A stretch of 64,000 nt of DNA from Enterococcus pseudoavium NBRC 100491 (GCF_001544295.1 NZ_BCQF01000004.1:62001-126000); one strand, 5' to 3'; counted from the first letter of the stretch, positions 52,321 through 62,910 are shown. The notes: generated by a model not told the origin, from the sequence alone. Numbers and translations: made by a program.

Positions 52321-54445
52321 GAGTCATGGCATTGATTGCCACAATAATTGTACTCAATGACATTAAGATTGCTCCGACAGCCGGACTTAATAATATTCCA
52401 ATTGGGGCTAAAATTCCCGCTGCTAGTGGAATGGCGATAATATTGTATCCCGCTCCCCACCAGAGATTTTGGATCATCTTGCTATGTGTCCTTTTAGCTA
52501 AACGGATAAATTTTAAAATGTCCTGTAAATTACTATTAGTCAAGACGACATCTGCCGAATCAATCGCAATATCGGTCCCAGCACCAATCGCCATCCCTAT
52601 TGAGGCTCTAGCTAGAGCTGGCGCATCGTTGATTCCATCGCCCACCATCATCACCTTTTTGCCTTGATCGGTATATTCCTTGATGATCTTTTCCTTATCA
52701 TTCGGTAGCAATTGACTATAGAATTCTTTGATTTCTAGGTAATCGGCTACGGCTTTAGCTGCTTCTTGATTATCACCAGTCAGCATGACCGGTTCAATTC
52801 CAACCGCCCGAAGTTCTTTGATAAAATCTTGCACTGATTCTTTTAGCGTATCCCCCATCGCAAAAAATGCCGTCAGTTGATCATCGATCAATAAGAAGGA
52901 GATCGTATTGCCTTGAGCTTGATAATCTTTTAATCGGGCTTGGTCAAAAGATAAATTCCGTCTTTCGAGCTCTTTTTGATTGGCTAAAATGACTTGATGC
53001 CCTTCCACTATTCCCTTGACCCCAATCCCTTTCAAGGTTGAAACGTCTTGGGCTTGATAAGCTTCAATTTTTTCGGTTTTCAAATAATTCATCACTCCTA
53101 CCGCCAAGGGGTGATTGGTTTGGGCTTCAAGCGCACCAATATATTTCAGAATTTCATTTTTGTCCAGATTAGCCAAACTTTCCACACCTGTAACGGTGAA
53201 CTTGCCTTCAGTCAACGTTCCCGTCTTGTCTAGAAAGACATACTCTAATTGATTGCCTTGTTCCAAAGCTTGACGATTCTTTAGCAGTAATCCATTTTGT
53301 GCAGCTAACGACGTCGAACGGGCAATGACCAAAGGAATCGCTAATCCGAGGGCATGGGGACAGGCAATCACTAGCACCGTCACCATCCGATCAAGCGCTT
53401 GCGGCAGATCGGTTGCGAACAACCAAATAATGAAAGTCAAAATACCAGCAAGGGCTGCGATATAAAACAGCCATTTTGCTACTTTATCAGAAATAGTCTC
53501 TAATTTTGATTTTTCTTGTTGGGCTTGCTTCACCATATCCATGACTTTAGCAAGGTAGCCATCCTCACCGGTCCCTGTCACTTTTAAGCGAATCGTCCCA
53601 TCACCATTGACGGAACCACCAATTACGGTGTCCCCAACCAACTTTTGTACCCCTTTAGACTCACCTGTCACTGCTGATTCATCCACGATAGTTGAGCCCT
53701 TGATGATTTGTCCATCCGTTGGCATTTTATCGCCCGCGCGAACAAGTAGCAGGTCGCCATGCTGAATTTCTTGCAACTTGACCTTATTAATCGAACCATC
53801 GGCTGCGATCTTGTTAACTTCATCAGGCAACAATTCGGCTAGTTTCTTTAATGCATTGCTGGCATTGGAGACCGCACTCATTTCTACCCAGTGACCTAGC
53901 AACATAATCACAATCAACGTCGCTAGTTCCCAGAAAAAGTCCATCACATGTTCATGGGGATTGATTTTATTTGCAATAAATGAATACAAACTATACATAT
54001 AGGAGACCGAAATCCCCATGGCAATCAAAGTCATCATGGCGGGACTCTTCATTTGTAACTCCATCTTGGCGCCACTTAAAAAAGGCTGACCACCATATAC
54101 AAAAAGAATCGTCGCTAAGATGAGGACTACCCATTCAGAACCAGGAAAAGTAAATTGGAAAGGCAGCTGCATCCCCATCATCGGCGACAGCACGATGATC
54201 GGAATCGCTAAAACAAGAGAGAGCCAAAATTTCTGTTTGAAATTTCCCATGTGCATCGAATGGTCCATCCCGCCATGATCCATTTCATGGTGATCATGTC
54301 CACTCATACGATGATCCATCTCATGATGATGCTCAGCTGCGTCCATTTTATGCTGATCATGCCCGTTCATTGAATGATCCATTTCATGGGAATCATGCAT
54401 CGAGTGATCCATTTCCATTGATTCATCCCGTTGTTCTTCTTTCAT
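52310..54445 (-). CDS. copB: copper/silver-exporting P-type ATPase CopB
   Basis: A 711-residue P1B ATPase that exports copper (Cu+/Ag+ shown in E. hirae). The N-terminus has no CxxC domain but a His/Met-rich segment (residues 9-70) made of repeated MDHSM/HEMDH/GHDHH units. The membrane motif is CPH (ACPHALGLAIPL), typical of CopB, and DKTGTLT, NHPLAVGV, MLTGDN and [10 protein letters not shown] are intact. AGGAGG precedes the ATG. Last gene of copYZAB, 37 bp after copA. Confidence 0.96.
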   Translation of the reverse strand: MKEEQRDESMEMDHSMHDSHEMDHSMNGHDQHKMDAAEHHHEMDHRMSGHDHHEMDHGGMDHSMHMGNFKQKFWLSLVLAIPIIVLSPMMGMQLPFQFTFPGSEWVVLILATILFVYGGQPFLSGAKMELQMKSPAMMTLIAMGISVSYMYSLYSFIANKINPHEHVMDFFWELATLIVIMLLGHWVEMSAVSNASNALKKLAELLPDEVNKIAADGSINKVKLQEIQHGDLLLVRAGDKMPTDGQIIKGSTIVDESAVTGESKGVQKLVGDTVIGGSVNGDGTIRLKVTGTGEDGYLAKVMDMVKQAQQEKSKLETISDKVAKWLFYIAALAGILTFIIWLFATDLPQALDRMVTVLVIACPHALGLAIPLVIARSTSLAAQNGLLLKNRQALEQGNQLEYVFLDKTGTLTEGKFTVTGVESLANLDKNEILKYIGALEAQTNHPLAVGVMNYLKTEKIEAYQAQDVSTLKGIGVKGIVEGHQVILANQKELERRNLSFDQARLKDYQAQGNTISFLLIDDQLTAFFAMGDTLKESVQDFIKELRAVGIEPVMLTGDNQEAAKAVADYLEIKEFYSQLLPNDKEKIIKEYTDQGKKVMMVGDGINDAPALARASIGMAIGAGTDIAIDSADVVLTNSNLQDILKFIRLAKRTHSKMIQNLWWGAGYNIIAIPLAAGILAPIGILLSPAVGAILMSLSTIIVAINAMTLNV
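54239..54421 (-). repeat. His/Met-rich coding repeats at the start of copB
   Basis: About 180 bp of imperfect short tandem repeats within copB, coding for variations on M-D-H-S-M, G-H-D-x-H and H-E-M-D-H. The segment probably binds copper. The number of units may differ between strains. Confidence 0.8.
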
Positions 54446-54482
54446 GATAACCGCCTCCTATTTAACTCTTCTTTTACAATTG

Positions 54483-56657
54483 TTATAGTTTTTTCTGATT
54501 TAAGCTCAAAGAATTCAGTAAAACACTGACTGAACTAAAGGCCATCGCACCTCCAGCAATAATTGGATTCAAAAAGCCTAGTGCAGCAAAAGGAATCCCA
54601 ATCACGTTATAACAAAATGCCCAAAATAAGTTTTGTTTGATTTTTCTTAGTGTTAATTTGGATAAACGGATACTTTTTTCAACCGACAAAAGATCGCTGT
54701 TCATCAAGGTAATATCCGCAGTTTCCATTGCAATATCGGTCCCACTGCCCATCGCAATCCCTATATCAGCCAAGGCTAAAGCTGGAGCGTCATTGATTCC
54801 GTCACCAACCATGCCGACAGATTCACCTTTGGTCTGCAGCTCCTTGACAACTTGCGCTTTATCTTCAGGTAAGACCTCTGCAACAATATCTTCTGCTTTT
54901 AATCCAACTTGCTCGCCGATGTAACGAGCGGTTTGGGGATTGTCCCCGGTCAACATTTTTACCTGAAGTCCTAATTGATACAATGCCTTAATTGCATCCT
55001 TTGAAGACTCTTTGACTTGATCCGTCACTGAAATCATCGCAAGAACTTGAGCATCATCCGTTAAAAACATTACTGTCTTTCCTTCTGCTTCTAACGCTAC
55101 CACACGTTCTTCAGCAAATAAAATATTACGCTCTTTTAAGCCTCGTTTTGAACCAACAAAATATTGTTGTCCCAAAATTTTCCCAGTCACGCCTTGACCT
55201 GTCAGGCTCACAAAATTTTCTACGGGTAAAAGTTCAACCTGCTCTTTTCCATAATGATAGATTGCTTTTGCTAAAGGGTGTTCAGATTGCTGCTCCAAAC
55301 TTGTCAAATAAACTAAAGCTTGGGGATCAAAAGCTTCAAAATCTGCGACGACTGGTTTGCCCTCCGTAATTGTCCCGGTTTTATCTAAAACGATCGTCGT
55401 CAGATGAGCAATTTTTTCCAAAGCTCCGCCGCCTTTAATCAAAATCCCTGATTTTGCGCCTAAGCCCGTTCCCACCATAATAGCCGTCGGTGTCGCTAAA
55501 CCTAACGCACAAGGACACGCAATCACTAGAACTGAAACACTATGAACAATGGCTTGCTGCCAATCACCGCTCATTAATCCGGTAGCAATCAAGGTTACTA
55601 AAGCAATTCCCAATACCGTTGGAACAAAAATACTAGAAATTTTATCGGCGATCTGCTGGATTGGAGCTTTTTCTCCTTGGGCATCTTCTACCATCCGGAT
55701 AATCCGAGAGAGCACAGTCATGCTGCCGACTTGCGTTGCGGTAATTTGGATGCTGCCAGTCGTATTAACGGTTCCACCAAAAACCTGATCCTCAACCTTT
55801 TTATCGACTGGCAAACTCTCACCTGTCAACATGCTCTCATCGATAGTGGTTTGTCCATTCAGAATCTTCCCGTCAACTGGAATCTGTTCCCCAGGACGAA
55901 CACGTAGAATATCGCCGACTTGGACATTTTCAATGGCCACTTCTTTTTCTTTGCCGTCAACAATAATCATTGCTGTCTTAGCTTGCAAATTCATCAGCTG
56001 CTTAATAGCATCGCTGGTTTTAGTCTTAGCCTTCTGCTCTAAATACTTTCCCAGCAAGATTAGGGTAATGATCATTCCGCTACTTTCAAAATACAAGTCT
56101 GAATTGTGAAGATTGAAAAAGCCATTGTAAACACTTAACGCAAAAGCCGCTGAGGTTCCCATTGCTACTAAAACATCCATATTCGGTGCTTTGGTTTTCA
56201 AGGCATGATAGGCCCCACGATAAAAGCGTTGGCCGACTCCAAATTGGATCGGCATAACTAAAATCAACTGGACGAGCGGCAAATGAAGAAAATGCACCCA
56301 TCCGGCATGGCTACCTAATAACATCGCAAGCATTGCGATCATCAGAGGTGCTACTAAGACGGCACTTACAACTAAGTCACGTTTCATTTTTTTTAACTGT
56401 GCGGCCTTTTCTTGTTCAATTTTCTGCTTATGCTCGTCATCAAAGAGGATCGCACCATAACCAATCGCTTCGACTCGTTGAATCAAATTTTCCGTGGTCA
56501 GCGTATCATCAAATTGGACTGTGGCCTTTTCCGTAGCTAAATTGACATTTGCTTCCAGCACGCCTTTTGTTGCTTTCAGCTCTTTTTCCACCCGAGCGGA
56601 GCAATTGGCACACGTCATACCGGTAATCGCAAATGTTTCTACTGTTGCGTCTGCCAA
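54483..56657 (-). CDS. copA: copper-translocating P-type ATPase CopA
   Basis: A 724-residue P1B-1 ATPase with one N-terminal heavy-metal domain ([15 protein letters not shown]), eight membrane segments, the ion-channel motif CPC ([12 protein letters not shown]), phosphorylation site [16 protein letters not shown] and [10 protein letters not shown]. The start is a TTG directly after the copZ stop; GAGGTGA lies inside the end of copZ, so the two are coupled. In E. hirae CopA has been linked to copper uptake, in other bacteria to export; motif content fits Cu+ transport out of the cytoplasm. Confidence 0.96.
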   Translation of the reverse strand: MADATVETFAITGMTCANCSARVEKELKATKGVLEANVNLATEKATVQFDDTLTTENLIQRVEAIGYGAILFDDEHKQKIEQEKAAQLKKMKRDLVVSAVLVAPLMIAMLAMLLGSHAGWVHFLHLPLVQLILVMPIQFGVGQRFYRGAYHALKTKAPNMDVLVAMGTSAAFALSVYNGFFNLHNSDLYFESSGMIITLILLGKYLEQKAKTKTSDAIKQLMNLQAKTAMIIVDGKEKEVAIENVQVGDILRVRPGEQIPVDGKILNGQTTIDESMLTGESLPVDKKVEDQVFGGTVNTTGSIQITATQVGSMTVLSRIIRMVEDAQGEKAPIQQIADKISSIFVPTVLGIALVTLIATGLMSGDWQQAIVHSVSVLVIACPCALGLATPTAIMVGTGLGAKSGILIKGGGALEKIAHLTTIVLDKTGTITEGKPVVADFEAFDPQALVYLTSLEQQSEHPLAKAIYHYGKEQVELLPVENFVSLTGQGVTGKILGQQYFVGSKRGLKERNILFAEERVVALEAEGKTVMFLTDDAQVLAMISVTDQVKESSKDAIKALYQLGLQVKMLTGDNPQTARYIGEQVGLKAEDIVAEVLPEDKAQVVKELQTKGESVGMVGDGINDAPALALADIGIAMGSGTDIAMETADITLMNSDLLSVEKSIRLSKLTLRKIKQNLFWAFCYNVIGIPFAALGFLNPIIAGGAMAFSSVSVLLNSLSLNQKKL

Positions 56658-56867
56658 TTAGATCACCTCAGTTTCATACCCTGCTTCAGTCACTGCTGCG
56701 GCAATTTGATCGGCGGAAACCTTCGCTTCATCGAATTTAATGACACCTTGATTTTTCTTTAGATTGATCTTTACTTTGTCGATTCCATCCAATTGATTAA
56801 TCGCTTTCTCCACATTTGCTACACAGTGATTACAGCTCATTCCATTGATTGCGAATTGTTTTTTCAT
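56658..56867 (-). CDS. copZ: copper chaperone CopZ
   Basis: A 69-residue heavy-metal-associated protein with the Cu+ site MSCNHC. It delivers copper to CopY (releasing it from DNA) and to the ATPases. Located between copY and copA as in E. hirae. Confidence 0.97.
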   Translation of the reverse strand: MKKQFAINGMSCNHCVANVEKAINQLDGIDKVKINLKKNQGVIKFDEAKVSADQIAAAVTEAGYETEVI

Positions 56868-56918
56868 ACTATTATTCTCCCATTCTTATTGATTTATTTT
56901 ATTATGGCACTGTCCTTA

Positions 56919-57359
56919 TTACTTATGATGGTTGCATTCACATTGGCCAGGAATACAATTACATTCGATCTTTTCGACTGTCTTCTTATTTATTAACTGC
57001 GCGTTGATCCTTTCAACATCAGCCGCTGTCAATTCAGCCTCGGCAATCAAATCAGCAATCGTTTCTCCAATTCGTTTTGCACAAATATGAGAAAATAAAT
57101 TCTCCGTTGCACTCTTGACCGTTTCACCTTCACTGATGGCTGGGTGATAAATATATTTTTTCCCGGCTTGTTCTGTTCGAACGGCTTCTTTTTTTACCAA
57201 ACGTCCCAGCAATGTTTTGATTGTCGCCGGCTTCCATTCCATGGTTTGGCCTAAAATGTCGATAATCTCCTGGGCGGTGGTTGATCCTTGTGTCCAGATC
57301 ACCCGCATCACTTCCCATTCCGAATCGCTGATTTTGATTGGTGCAATCGTCATGCTCAT
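56919..57359 (-). CDS. copY: copper-responsive repressor CopY
   Basis: A 146-residue BlaI/MecI-type winged-helix repressor ([13 protein letters not shown] at the N-terminus) with the CopY metal-binding motif [10 protein letters not shown] (CxCx4CxC) near the C-terminus. Zinc-CopY binds the cop boxes; copper from CopZ displaces zinc and opens the operon. ATG with GAGGTGA upstream. Its two binding sites lie in the promoter directly in front. Confidence 0.97.
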   Translation of the reverse strand: MSMTIAPIKISDSEWEVMRVIWTQGSTTAQEIIDILGQTMEWKPATIKTLLGRLVKKEAVRTEQAGKKYIYHPAISEGETVKSATENLFSHICAKRIGETIADLIAEAELTAADVERINAQLINKKTVEKIECNCIPGQCECNHHK

Positions 57360-57379
57360 AACTTCTCACCTCTTCCGTT

Positions 57380-57430
57380 TACAACTGTAATCCACACTTT
57401 AAGTTTACAGTTGTAATCGTCATTAGTCAA
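57380..57430 (-). promoter_or_regulatory. copYZAB promoter with two CopY boxes
   Basis: Minus strand: -35 TTGACT (57425-57430), 17-bp spacer, -10 TAAACT (57402-57407). Cop boxes TACANNTGTA occur at 57380-57389 (TACAACTGTA) and 57406-57415 (TACAGTTGTA); the second overlaps the -10, explaining repression. Confidence 0.94.
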
Positions 57431-57470
57431 CCGATTTGAATATTTTTATCTATCAAAAGTAAACATGACA

Positions 57471-57508
57471 AAAAAGGCTTTATGACAAAGATTGCCATAA
57501 AGCCTTTT
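57471..57508 (-). terminator. terminator of the Cd/Zn ATPase gene
   Basis: A 13-bp stem (57472-57484 with 57496-57508) followed by six T on the minus strand. Confidence 0.9.
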
Positions 57509-57515
57509 CCATCGA

Positions 57516-59573
57516 TTATTTGATTTTCAAACAGCGCATCGCATTCAAGACAGCAATCACGGTTACACCAACATCGGCAAAGACGGCTGCATACATCGTC
57601 GCCAAACCTAGTGCACCTAAAATTAAAACTAAAATTTTTACGCCAATCGCAAAAATAATATTTTGTTTAACGATGCCCATCGTTTTACGCGCGATTCGGA
57701 TTGCTACCGGAATTTTTGCTGGTTGATCATCCATGATGACGACATCCGCTGCTTCAATCGCAGCATCTGAACCAAGGCCGCCCATGGCGATGCCAATATC
57801 TGCCCGAGCTAATACCGGTGCATCATTCATGCCATCACCAACAAAGGCGGTTTTTTGCCCCCGTTTCAACTCTTCTTCCAAATAAGAGACTTTGTCTTCC
57901 GGCAATAATTCACTATATACCTGATCGATTCCAATTTTTTTGCCAATCGCATCAGCAATTCGGTGATTATCCCCCGTCAACATGACTGTCCGCTTCACAC
58001 CGAGCTCTTTCACTTTCGTCAGAGCTTCCACGACATCTTCCTTCAATTCATCAGCAATCACTAAATGTCCAATGTATTTTTTGTCCATCGCCACATACAC
58101 GATCGTGCCGATTTGATTGATTGGTTGGAAGGAAATAGCGTATTTTGCCAACAACTTCTCATTACCGACTAAGAAATGATGTCCCTCAATCTCAACCGAA
58201 ATCCCAAAACCAGCAATTTCTTCTAACTGACTGACTGAAGATAATGGTTGGTCCACATAGTTTACGATGGATTGCGCAATCGGATGACTGGAGCTTTGTT
58301 CCGCACTGGCCACATACCGTAGAAAATCCTTCTGGTCGATAGTAGTTTCAACAGTTTGAACTTCAAAGACTCCCTTGGTCAACGTGCCTGTCTTATCGAA
58401 GACTACAGTTTCAACGTTGGCTAATGTTTCGATATAATTGCTGCCTTTAATCAACACACCCGCCTTACTGGCTCCACCGATCCCACCGAAAAAGCTCAAC
58501 GGAACAGAAATTACCAGTGCGCAAGGACAAGAAATTACTAAAAAGGTCAGTGCGCGATAAACCCAATCGTAAAACAGCTCTCCCAAAATAAGTGGCGGAA
58601 CGATCGCTATTAAAGCAGCTAAGCCAACAACAATCGGCGTATAGTACCGGGCAAAGCTAGTAATAAAGTTTTCTGCTGGGGCTTTTTTGCTGCTAGCATT
58701 TTCCACTAGATCCAGAATTTTGCTGACTGTCGATTCACCAAAGATCGTCGTCACTTCAACAGTGAGTTGACCACTTTGATTAATAAAGCCGCTCAAAATC
58801 TGTTCATCTGGATGAATGCTACGAGGAACAGACTCTCCGGTTAAAGCTGAAGTATCCACCATGGAATTTCCTTCTTTGACAATCCCATCTAAAGGCACTT
58901 TTTCCCCTGGTTGAATCAAAATTCGATCACCGACTTTGATTGTCTCCGGCGCGACCTTCTTTATTTCACCATTTTGGATCAAGTTGGCTGAATCCGGTCG
59001 AATCGCTAATAATGAACTGATGGATTTTCTTGATTTTGCTACCGCATAATCTTGGAAAAACTCACCGACTTGATAAAACAACATCACCGCCACTGCTTCC
59101 GGATACTCCCCAATCACAATGGCTCCAACTGTCGCAACTGCCATCAAAAAATTCTCATCGAAGATCTCCCCATGAAAAATATTGGTGATCGCAGTCTTTA
59201 ATACATCATAACCAATCCATAGATACAAAATCAGATATGCAATCAACTTCCACGGCATTGCTGGAGTAGAGATTACTAAAAAACCTAGCGCTACGACTGC
59301 CACTAGAATTTGAATGATCTTTCCTTTAGAACTTTCCTCCGCTTTTTCCATCTGTACACTATTGACTTCAACATCTGGCTCTAATTTATTAACGATCACT
59401 TTCGCTTCATCACTGATTCGCTCAATCTCCTTTTCAGAAGCAACGATTGTCAACTTCGTGCTCATAAAGTCCACCTGAGCCTGCTCCACTCCCTTGATTT
59501 GCTGAACCGAACGTTCAATTTTTGCTGCGCAGTTCGCACAATCTAACCCATCTAACCGATATATTTTTTTCAT
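57516..59573 (-). CDS. cadA: heavy-metal P-type ATPase, Cd/Zn/Pb (CadA/ZntA) type
   Basis: A 685-residue P1B-2 ATPase with one N-terminal heavy-metal domain (GLDCANCAAKIE), membrane motif SCPCALVISVPL (CPC followed by ALVIS, typical of Zn/Cd pumps), DKTGTLT, SHPIAQSI, GDGMNDAPVLA and the final membrane Asp region (YAAVFADVGVTVIAVLNAMR) that marks divalent-metal pumps. It exports Zn2+, Cd2+ or Pb2+. No regulator gene is adjacent; a probable ArsR-family operator lies in its promoter. Confidence 0.94.
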   Translation of the reverse strand: MKKIYRLDGLDCANCAAKIERSVQQIKGVEQAQVDFMSTKLTIVASEKEIERISDEAKVIVNKLEPDVEVNSVQMEKAEESSKGKIIQILVAVVALGFLVISTPAMPWKLIAYLILYLWIGYDVLKTAITNIFHGEIFDENFLMAVATVGAIVIGEYPEAVAVMLFYQVGEFFQDYAVAKSRKSISSLLAIRPDSANLIQNGEIKKVAPETIKVGDRILIQPGEKVPLDGIVKEGNSMVDTSALTGESVPRSIHPDEQILSGFINQSGQLTVEVTTIFGESTVSKILDLVENASSKKAPAENFITSFARYYTPIVVGLAALIAIVPPLILGELFYDWVYRALTFLVISCPCALVISVPLSFFGGIGGASKAGVLIKGSNYIETLANVETVVFDKTGTLTKGVFEVQTVETTIDQKDFLRYVASAEQSSSHPIAQSIVNYVDQPLSSVSQLEEIAGFGISVEIEGHHFLVGNEKLLAKYAISFQPINQIGTIVYVAMDKKYIGHLVIADELKEDVVEALTKVKELGVKRTVMLTGDNHRIADAIGKKIGIDQVYSELLPEDKVSYLEEELKRGQKTAFVGDGMNDAPVLARADIGIAMGGLGSDAAIEAADVVIMDDQPAKIPVAIRIARKTMGIVKQNIIFAIGVKILVLILGALGLATMYAAVFADVGVTVIAVLNAMRCLKIK

Positions 59574-59619
59574 GAACTCCCCTTCTCCCTAATTTACATA
59601 TGAATGTTTCCTCATGTTT

Positions 59620-59649
59620 ATTATATATGAACAGTCATTCATATGTCAA
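59620..59649 (-). promoter_or_regulatory. cadA promoter with ArsR/SmtB-type operator
   Basis: Minus strand: consensus -35 TTGACA (59644-59649) and -10 TATAAT (59620-59625) with an 18-bp spacer filled by the inverted repeat ATATGAA-6-TTCATAT (59625-59644). The sequence resembles operators of metal-sensing ArsR/SmtB proteins (CadC, CzrA). A related half-site, ATATGAATG, occurs nearby at 59598-59606. Confidence 0.82.
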
Positions 59650-59753
59650 GCGGAAAAAGAAAGCTTTTTCAAGAATTATTTCTTTAGAAACCGTTCTTTC
59701 TTTAGCTAATAAAAAGCAATTAAACTGCCAAATTTTATTTACATTAAAGAAAA

Positions 59754-59790
59754 AAATTCACGCCTGTCATCAATGACAACCGTGAATTCT
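59754..59790 (-). terminator. terminator after asnS
   Basis: Hairpin with outer stem AATTCACG/CGTGAATT (59755-59762 and 59781-59788) and an inner TGTCAT/ATGACA stem, followed by T residues on the minus strand. Confidence 0.85.
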
Positions 59791-59799
59791 TCAATATTT

Positions 59800-61098
59800 T
59801 TATGGATAAATACGATTCAATAGACGTGGGAATGGAATGGCTTCACGTACATGATCAATCCCTGAGATAAAGGTAATCGTCCGTTCTAAGCCTAAACCAA
59901 AACCTGAATGCGGCACGGTACCATATTTACGTAAATCTAAATACCATGCATATTCTTCTTCGTTCAGTCCAGCTTCACGAATTTGTTCTAACAAGTAATC
60001 ATAGTCAGTCGCACGTTCTGAACCACCGATGATTTCACCGTAACCTTCTGGTGCAATCATATCCGCACAGATCACTACATCATCACGAGTTGGATGTGGT
60101 TTCATATAGAACGGTTTGATCGCTTTTGGATAGTTCAAAATGAAAACGGGACGGTCAAATGAGTTCGCGATAAAGGTTTCATGCGGTGAGCCAAAATCGT
60201 CACCCCAAGTAATATCATCAAAGCCATTTTTATTCAATAACTCAACGGCTTCATCATAAGAAATCCGTGGATAAGGCAATTTTGTATAGTTTTTCAAAAT
60301 TTCTTTATCCCGGCCCAATACATCTAAAGCATATTCGCAATTATCTAGGACACTTTGAACCAAGTAAGCCACATATTGTTCTTGGACTTCCAAGCTTTCT
60401 TCTTGGTGCATGAAGGCCATTTCTGGTTCGATCATCCAAAACTCGATCAAATGACGACGTGTTTTAGATTTTTCTGCCCGGAATGTTGGACCAAAGGAGA
60501 AGACTTTCCCCATTGCCATAGCAGCGGCTTCCATGTATAGCTGTCCACTTTGAGATAAATAAGCTTTTTGATCAAAATAGTTCGTTTCAAATAAGTCACT
60601 AGTACCTTCTGGCGCTGAACCCGTTAAGATCGGTGGATCAACTTTCACGAAACCGTTATTGTTGAAGAATTCATAAGTTGCTCGAATCACTTCGTTACGA
60701 ATCAACATGATCGCATGCTGTTGAGATGACCGCAACCATAAATGACGATGGTCCATCAAGAAGTCCACGCCATGTTCTTTTGGTGTAATCGGATAATCAT
60801 GGCTTTCACCAATCACTTCAATCTCTTTGACGCCTAATTCATAACCAAATTTTGAACGAGTATCTTCCCGAATTTCTCCGGTCACGATGATTGACGTTTC
60901 TTGTGTCAATTCTTTGGCTAAATGAAAAACTTCTTCTGATACTTCGCTTTTGACTACGACAGCTTGAAAATAAGCAGTCCCATCACGCAATTGTAAAAAA
61001 GAAATTTTTCCGCTTGAGCGTTTGTTAGCTACCCAAGCACCAATTTTTACTGTTTCGCCAACATGATTCTTGGCATCGATAATTTGAATCTGTTCCAC
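59800..61098 (-). CDS. asnS: asparaginyl-tRNA synthetase
   Basis: Class IIb aminoacyl-tRNA synthetase, 432 residues. N-terminal OB-fold anticodon domain ([18 protein letters not shown]), AsnRS-type motif [16 protein letters not shown], motif 2 [16 protein letters not shown] and motif 3 [10 protein letters not shown]. Ends correctly at a terminator. It lies 39 bp after aspB, whose product makes aspartate, the precursor of asparagine. Confidence 0.96.
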   Translation of the reverse strand: MEQIQIIDAKNHVGETVKIGAWVANKRSSGKISFLQLRDGTAYFQAVVVKSEVSEEVFHLAKELTQETSIIVTGEIREDTRSKFGYELGVKEIEVIGESHDYPITPKEHGVDFLMDHRHLWLRSSQQHAIMLIRNEVIRATYEFFNNNGFVKVDPPILTGSAPEGTSDLFETNYFDQKAYLSQSGQLYMEAAAMAMGKVFSFGPTFRAEKSKTRRHLIEFWMIEPEMAFMHQEESLEVQEQYVAYLVQSVLDNCEYALDVLGRDKEILKNYTKLPYPRISYDEAVELLNKNGFDDITWGDDFGSPHETFIANSFDRPVFILNYPKAIKPFYMKPHPTRDDVVICADMIAPEGYGEIIGGSERATDYDYLLEQIREAGLNEEEYAWYLDLRKYGTVPHSGFGLGLERTITFISGIDHVREAIPFPRLLNRIYP

Positions 61099-61137
61099 AA
61101 ATGTCTCTCCTAACTTATTTATCCCGAATTGCTTTTC

Positions 61138-62325
61138 TTACTTTTTACTATTTTCAATAAAGCGGCGAATCCGGACAACAGCTTCTTCTAAGTCTTCCAA
61201 GCTGGCTGAATAACTCATCCGGACACTGTCCGACGAACCGAATCCTTCTCCTGTGACTAACGCAACTTGTTCTTGTTCTAATAAATCATTGACCCAAGTA
61301 GTCACATTATCATACCCGCCCATTTCCATTGCTTCCTTAATATTCGGAAACAGATAGAACGCGCCTTGCGGTTTTTTCAGCTTAAAGCCTGGTAACGCAG
61401 CGACTTTCGGATAGATGGTATTCAAGCGTTCTTCAAAAGCTTGACGCATTTTTTCTGCCGTCGCTTGCTCTCCGGCTAACGCTTCGATTGCTGCTACTTG
61501 GCTGACTGCCGTTGGGTTACTGGTCGCTTGCGAAGCGATCGAAGTCATTCCGCCAATAATTTCCGCATTCCCAATCGCATAACCGATTCGCCAACCAGTC
61601 ATGGAATAGGTTTTTGACACGCCGTTAATGATCACCGTTTGCTGGAATATCTCGTCAGATAATGAAGCTAGATGCGGCGCTTTGTTCCCATTATAAACAA
61701 GATGATCATAAATATCATCTGAAATAATCAACAGATCATTCTGAACAGCCCATTCACCAATCGCCCGTAATTCTTCCTCTGTATAAATCATTCCCGTAGG
61801 ATTTGAAGGCGAATTAATGATGAGTGCTTTACTTTTAGCTGTTCGCACTGCTTCGAGTTGTTCCACCGTAATCTTATAATCATTACTTTGTGCCCCTGTA
61901 ATGAAGACAGGCTGTCCTTGAGCTAATTTGACTTGCTCACCATAGCTAACCCAATAAGGCACAGGAATAATGACCTCGTCACCAGCATCCAAAATTGTTT
62001 GGAACAAGGTATACAAGGCAAACTTAGCCCCACTTGTCACGATGACATTCTTGGGTTCAATCGTCAAATCATAATTTTTCTTAGTGAAATCAACAATCGC
62101 GTCCTTCAATTCAGGCGTTCCACCAGAAGCAGTATAAAAACTAACTTTTCCGCTCTTGATTCCCTCGATTGCAGCTTGTTCAATATTTTCCGGCGTAGTG
62201 AAATCCGGTTCGCCAACTGTTAAACTAATGACATCTAATCCTTGGGCTTTCAACTCTTTGGCTTTGGCGGTGGCGGCTAAAGTGACGGACGGTTCTAGGT
62301 TTGTTACACGCTGTGATAATTTCAT
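61138..62325 (-). CDS. aspB: aspartate aminotransferase (class I, subgroup Ib)
   Basis: PLP enzyme that interconverts oxaloacetate/glutamate and aspartate/2-oxoglutarate. The 395-residue protein has the PLP Lys in GVSKTYSMTGWRIGY, the Asp in ISDDIYDHLVY and the NSPSNPTG motif. The ATG at 62325 has GGGAG at nine bases; an upstream start seven codons earlier overlaps the previous gene region and lacks a site. Middle gene between the TseB-like gene and asnS, an order conserved in Firmicutes. Confidence 0.95.
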   Translation of the reverse strand: MKLSQRVTNLEPSVTLAATAKAKELKAQGLDVISLTVGEPDFTTPENIEQAAIEGIKSGKVSFYTASGGTPELKDAIVDFTKKNYDLTIEPKNVIVTSGAKFALYTLFQTILDAGDEVIIPVPYWVSYGEQVKLAQGQPVFITGAQSNDYKITVEQLEAVRTAKSKALIINSPSNPTGMIYTEEELRAIGEWAVQNDLLIISDDIYDHLVYNGNKAPHLASLSDEIFQQTVIINGVSKTYSMTGWRIGYAIGNAEIIGGMTSIASQATSNPTAVSQVAAIEALAGEQATAEKMRQAFEERLNTIYPKVAALPGFKLKKPQGAFYLFPNIKEAMEMGGYDNVTTWVNDLLEQEQVALVTGEGFGSSDSVRMSYSASLEDLEEAVVRIRRFIENSKK

Positions 62326-62352
62326 AACTGATAACTCCCTTACCAAGATTTT

Positions 62353-62862
62353 TTAGATATTTTTAATGACTTTAAGCTCCTTGCCGTCATTAAATGCCAG
62401 CAAGTAATAATAAATCGCTCCTTGATCGTCTTTGGCGGTGACTTCCCAAGACGTTTGATCGCGGTAAATCCCTAGTGTTGCTTTTTCAAACAGTAACTCT
62501 GGATGTTCACTTTCAAATTGTTTTTCGGCTTGCCCTTCATTTAAGCCATCCTTTTGATTAAGGATTCGGATTTTCTCTCCCGATTTTGGCACAATTACAA
62601 TGATTCCTTCACCATTGTTGTTTTCACCGGTAACTGTAAAATACGTCTTCTCCCGATTGAACCAATAAAATTGATCCACCGTTTTCAAATCGGCATATTT
62701 TTCTGCCATTTGAACCGTTTCTTTTTTGGCTTGCTGGATTGGACGATTCGAACGAATAAAAATCATGGTCGCTGCCACAATGATGATTAGTAAAAAAGTC
62801 ACGATCCCCAACAACCAACGATTTAGTCTCTGTTGTCCTGCACTGTTCGTATCCAAAATCAT
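62353..62862 (-). CDS. tseB: DUF5590 protein, TseB (YpmB)-like
   Basis: A protein of about 169 residues with an N-terminal membrane anchor (LLGIVTFLLIIIVAATMIFI) and an extracytoplasmic DUF5590 region of two cystatin/PepSY-like repeats (for example VDQFYWFNREKTYFTV). The B. subtilis homologue YpmB (TseB) interacts with the penicillin-binding protein PBP2A. The start is uncertain: the ATG at 62862 is only one base from AGAGGAG, and a TTG at 62856 has seven-base spacing; a TTG at 62877 would lie at the predicted transcription start. Between the dinG-like gene and aspB, as in Bacillus. Confidence 0.83.
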   Translation of the reverse strand: MILDTNSAGQQRLNRWLLGIVTFLLIIIVAATMIFIRSNRPIQQAKKETVQMAEKYADLKTVDQFYWFNREKTYFTVTGENNNGEGIIVIVPKSGEKIRILNQKDGLNEGQAEKQFESEHPELLFEKATLGIYRDQTSWEVTAKDDQGAIYYYLLAFNDGKELKVIKNI

Positions 62863-62882
62863 ACTCCTCTCAGACAAGGTAC

Positions 62883-62891
62883 ATTATACCA
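62883..62891 (-). promoter_or_regulatory. extended -10 promoter of tseB-aspB-asnS
   Basis: TGGTATAAT on the minus strand (hexamer at 62883-62888), with the TG of an extended -10 and no good -35. Transcription would start near 62876. Confidence 0.55.
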
Positions 62892-62910
62892 AAAGAAGGA
62901 CGCTCCCTCA

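Noticed and set aside
52254-52667. 137-codon open frame opposite copB
   Set aside because: It lies antisense to the conserved end of copB, has no family similarity that I can see, and its composition is that of a shadow frame.
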